Positions 6,195 through 6,907 of a stretch of DNA of 6,907 nt are shown here, piece after piece. The position numbers and the translations under genes were made by a program. Source of the DNA: Deltaproteobacteria bacterium (lineage in GTDB: Bacteria > Desulfobacterota > Binatia > UBA9968); the NCBI GenBank assembly GCA_021323355.1, contig JAJONK010000131.1, positions 1 through 6,907 on the forward strand, given 5' to 3'. The notes below the pieces were generated by a model. The model did no database searches. It saw nothing but the letters and a program-made list of their open reading frames with translations, and was not told where the DNA came from. Within the stretch, counting starts at the first letter, position 1. Every line of letters begins with the position of its first letter.

Positions 6195-6907
6195 ATGGCA
6201 CGTCCAGAGAGAGTTGAAACAACCCAGAGTACGGTTTCTTATCATGGTTTGCGCGACTGGCTGGACCAGGTCGAAAAATTGGGCGAGTTGCAGAAAGTCA
6301 ACGGCGCACACTGGGATAGGGAGATGGGCGCGATAACCCAGATGCTGACTGAAACGGGCAAGGGTAAGGCGCCAGCGATCCTTTTCGATGAAGTTCCCGG
6401 CTACCCAAAGGGTTACCGAACGCTGTACGGACAGTTTTCAACCATCAAACGGGTGGCATTGACTCTCGGGCTGCCGCTCGAGTATGAGCACAAGGCCGAT
6501 ATTGTCAAAGCGTATCATCATCGCATGGAGGACATGAAGCTGCTCAAGCCAAAGATCGTCAAGACTGGGCCGATTTTTGACAATGTACTGGAAGGCGACA
6601 AAGTGGATGTGCTCAAGTTGCCCGTGCCGATTCATCACCAACAAGATACGCACCGTTACATTGGCACCGCGGATATGTGCATCACCAAAGATCCGGACGC
6701 AGAGTGGTATAACTTTGGCGCCTATCGCTGTGAAGTTTACGACGAAAAAACTATCGGCTGTCAAATCACCGAAGGTAAACACGGCCGCATTCACCGCGAC
6801 AAGTATTTCGAACGCGGGCAGAGCGCAAAATTTGCAATCGTGTGCGGCCAAGATCCGCTTCTTTATTTGCTGTCCGCCAGTCCGTTGCCCAGCGGAGTTT
6901 CTGAATA
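6195..6907 (+). CDS. UbiD-family decarboxylase, N-terminal part (3' end outside window)
   Basis: The frame runs from ATG 6195 through 237 complete codons without a stop to the window edge; family members are about 450-520 residues, so roughly half is present. UbiD enzymes reversibly decarboxylate aromatic or alpha,beta-unsaturated acids using prenylated FMN made by UbiX, with Mn and K ions. The N-terminal part shows the usual opening (YHGLRDWLDQVEKLGELQKV, residues 16-35), FDEVPGYPKGYR and LPLEYEHK. The cofactor region ITKDPDAEWYNFGAYR follows at 163-178. N173, R178 and H196 have the same spacing as N168, R173 and H191 of Aspergillus Fdc1 (metal and prFMN site plus catalytic Arg). E237, the last full residue, in GVSE, falls where the third metal ligand (E233) would be. 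The two catalytic glutamates would lie beyond the edge. The conserved residues imply an active enzyme. The sequence does not resemble E. coli UbiD closely enough to call it ubiquinone biosynthesis; aromatic acid catabolism or carboxylation is more likely, with unknown substrate. No ubiX is visible. Confidence 0.93.
   Translation, partial: MARPERVETTQSTVSYHGLRDWLDQVEKLGELQKVNGAHWDREMGAITQMLTETGKGKAPAILFDEVPGYPKGYRTLYGQFSTIKRVALTLGLPLEYEHKADIVKAYHHRMEDMKLLKPKIVKTGPIFDNVLEGDKVDVLKLPVPIHHQQDTHRYIGTADMCITKDPDAEWYNFGAYRCEVYDEKTIGCQITEGKHGRIHRDKYFERGQSAKFAIVCGQDPLLYLLSASPLPSGVSE

Noticed and set aside
6438..6851. 137-residue open frame on the minus strand inside the UbiD gene
   Set aside because: Antisense to the most conserved part of the UbiD protein, including N173, R178 and H196.
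1..6907. CRISPR array, tRNA, insertion sequence, phage or toxin-antitoxin genes
   Set aside because: Both strands were read for tandem or direct repeats, terminal inverted repeats and typical protein motifs; none was found.

Overview
The window is bacterial chromosomal DNA of moderately high GC content. It carries four genes: two are cut by the window edges, two are complete. The mix is a large DNA-repair helicase, a molybdenum hydroxylase subunit, a UbiD-type decarboxylase and a small protein I do not recognise. It suggests an uncultured or environmental bacterium with broad catabolic capacity, perhaps a deltaproteobacterial or Binatia/Rokubacteria-like lineage. That placement rests on the feel of the proteins, not on a marker gene, and is weak. 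I see no tRNA, rRNA, CRISPR array, insertion sequence, phage gene or plasmid function.

Layout. Positions 1-2916 (+) hold the C-terminal two thirds of an Lhr-family ATP-dependent helicase; its start lies left of the window and its C-terminus is complete. Positions 2917-3208 are non-coding, with a short hairpin and a weak promoter-like region. Positions 3209-5437 (+) hold a complete molybdopterin-binding large subunit of the xanthine dehydrogenase/aldehyde oxidase family, with no FeS or FAD partner subunit in the window. After 80 bases comes a convergent gene, 5518-6000 (-), for a basic 160-residue protein of unknown function. It is divergent from a UbiD-family decarboxylase that starts at 6195 (+) and runs off the right edge. 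The 194-base divergent region holds the best regulatory signal here: TTGACA, 17 bases, TATGGT, followed by a perfect AGGAGG ribosome binding site.

How the genes may work together. Lhr is a DNA-repair/housekeeping gene and probably unrelated to the rest. The molybdenum hydroxylase and UbiD family member could belong to one catabolic route, for example hydroxylation followed by reversible decarboxylation of an aromatic or heteroaromatic acid. They do not form an operon, however, because an opposing gene separates them, so this link is only inference. No clear new multi-gene system is visible. The points most worth a second look are the orphan molybdenum subunit with altered cofactor-loop residues, the unknown 160-residue protein, and the alternative starts and promoter of the UbiD gene.
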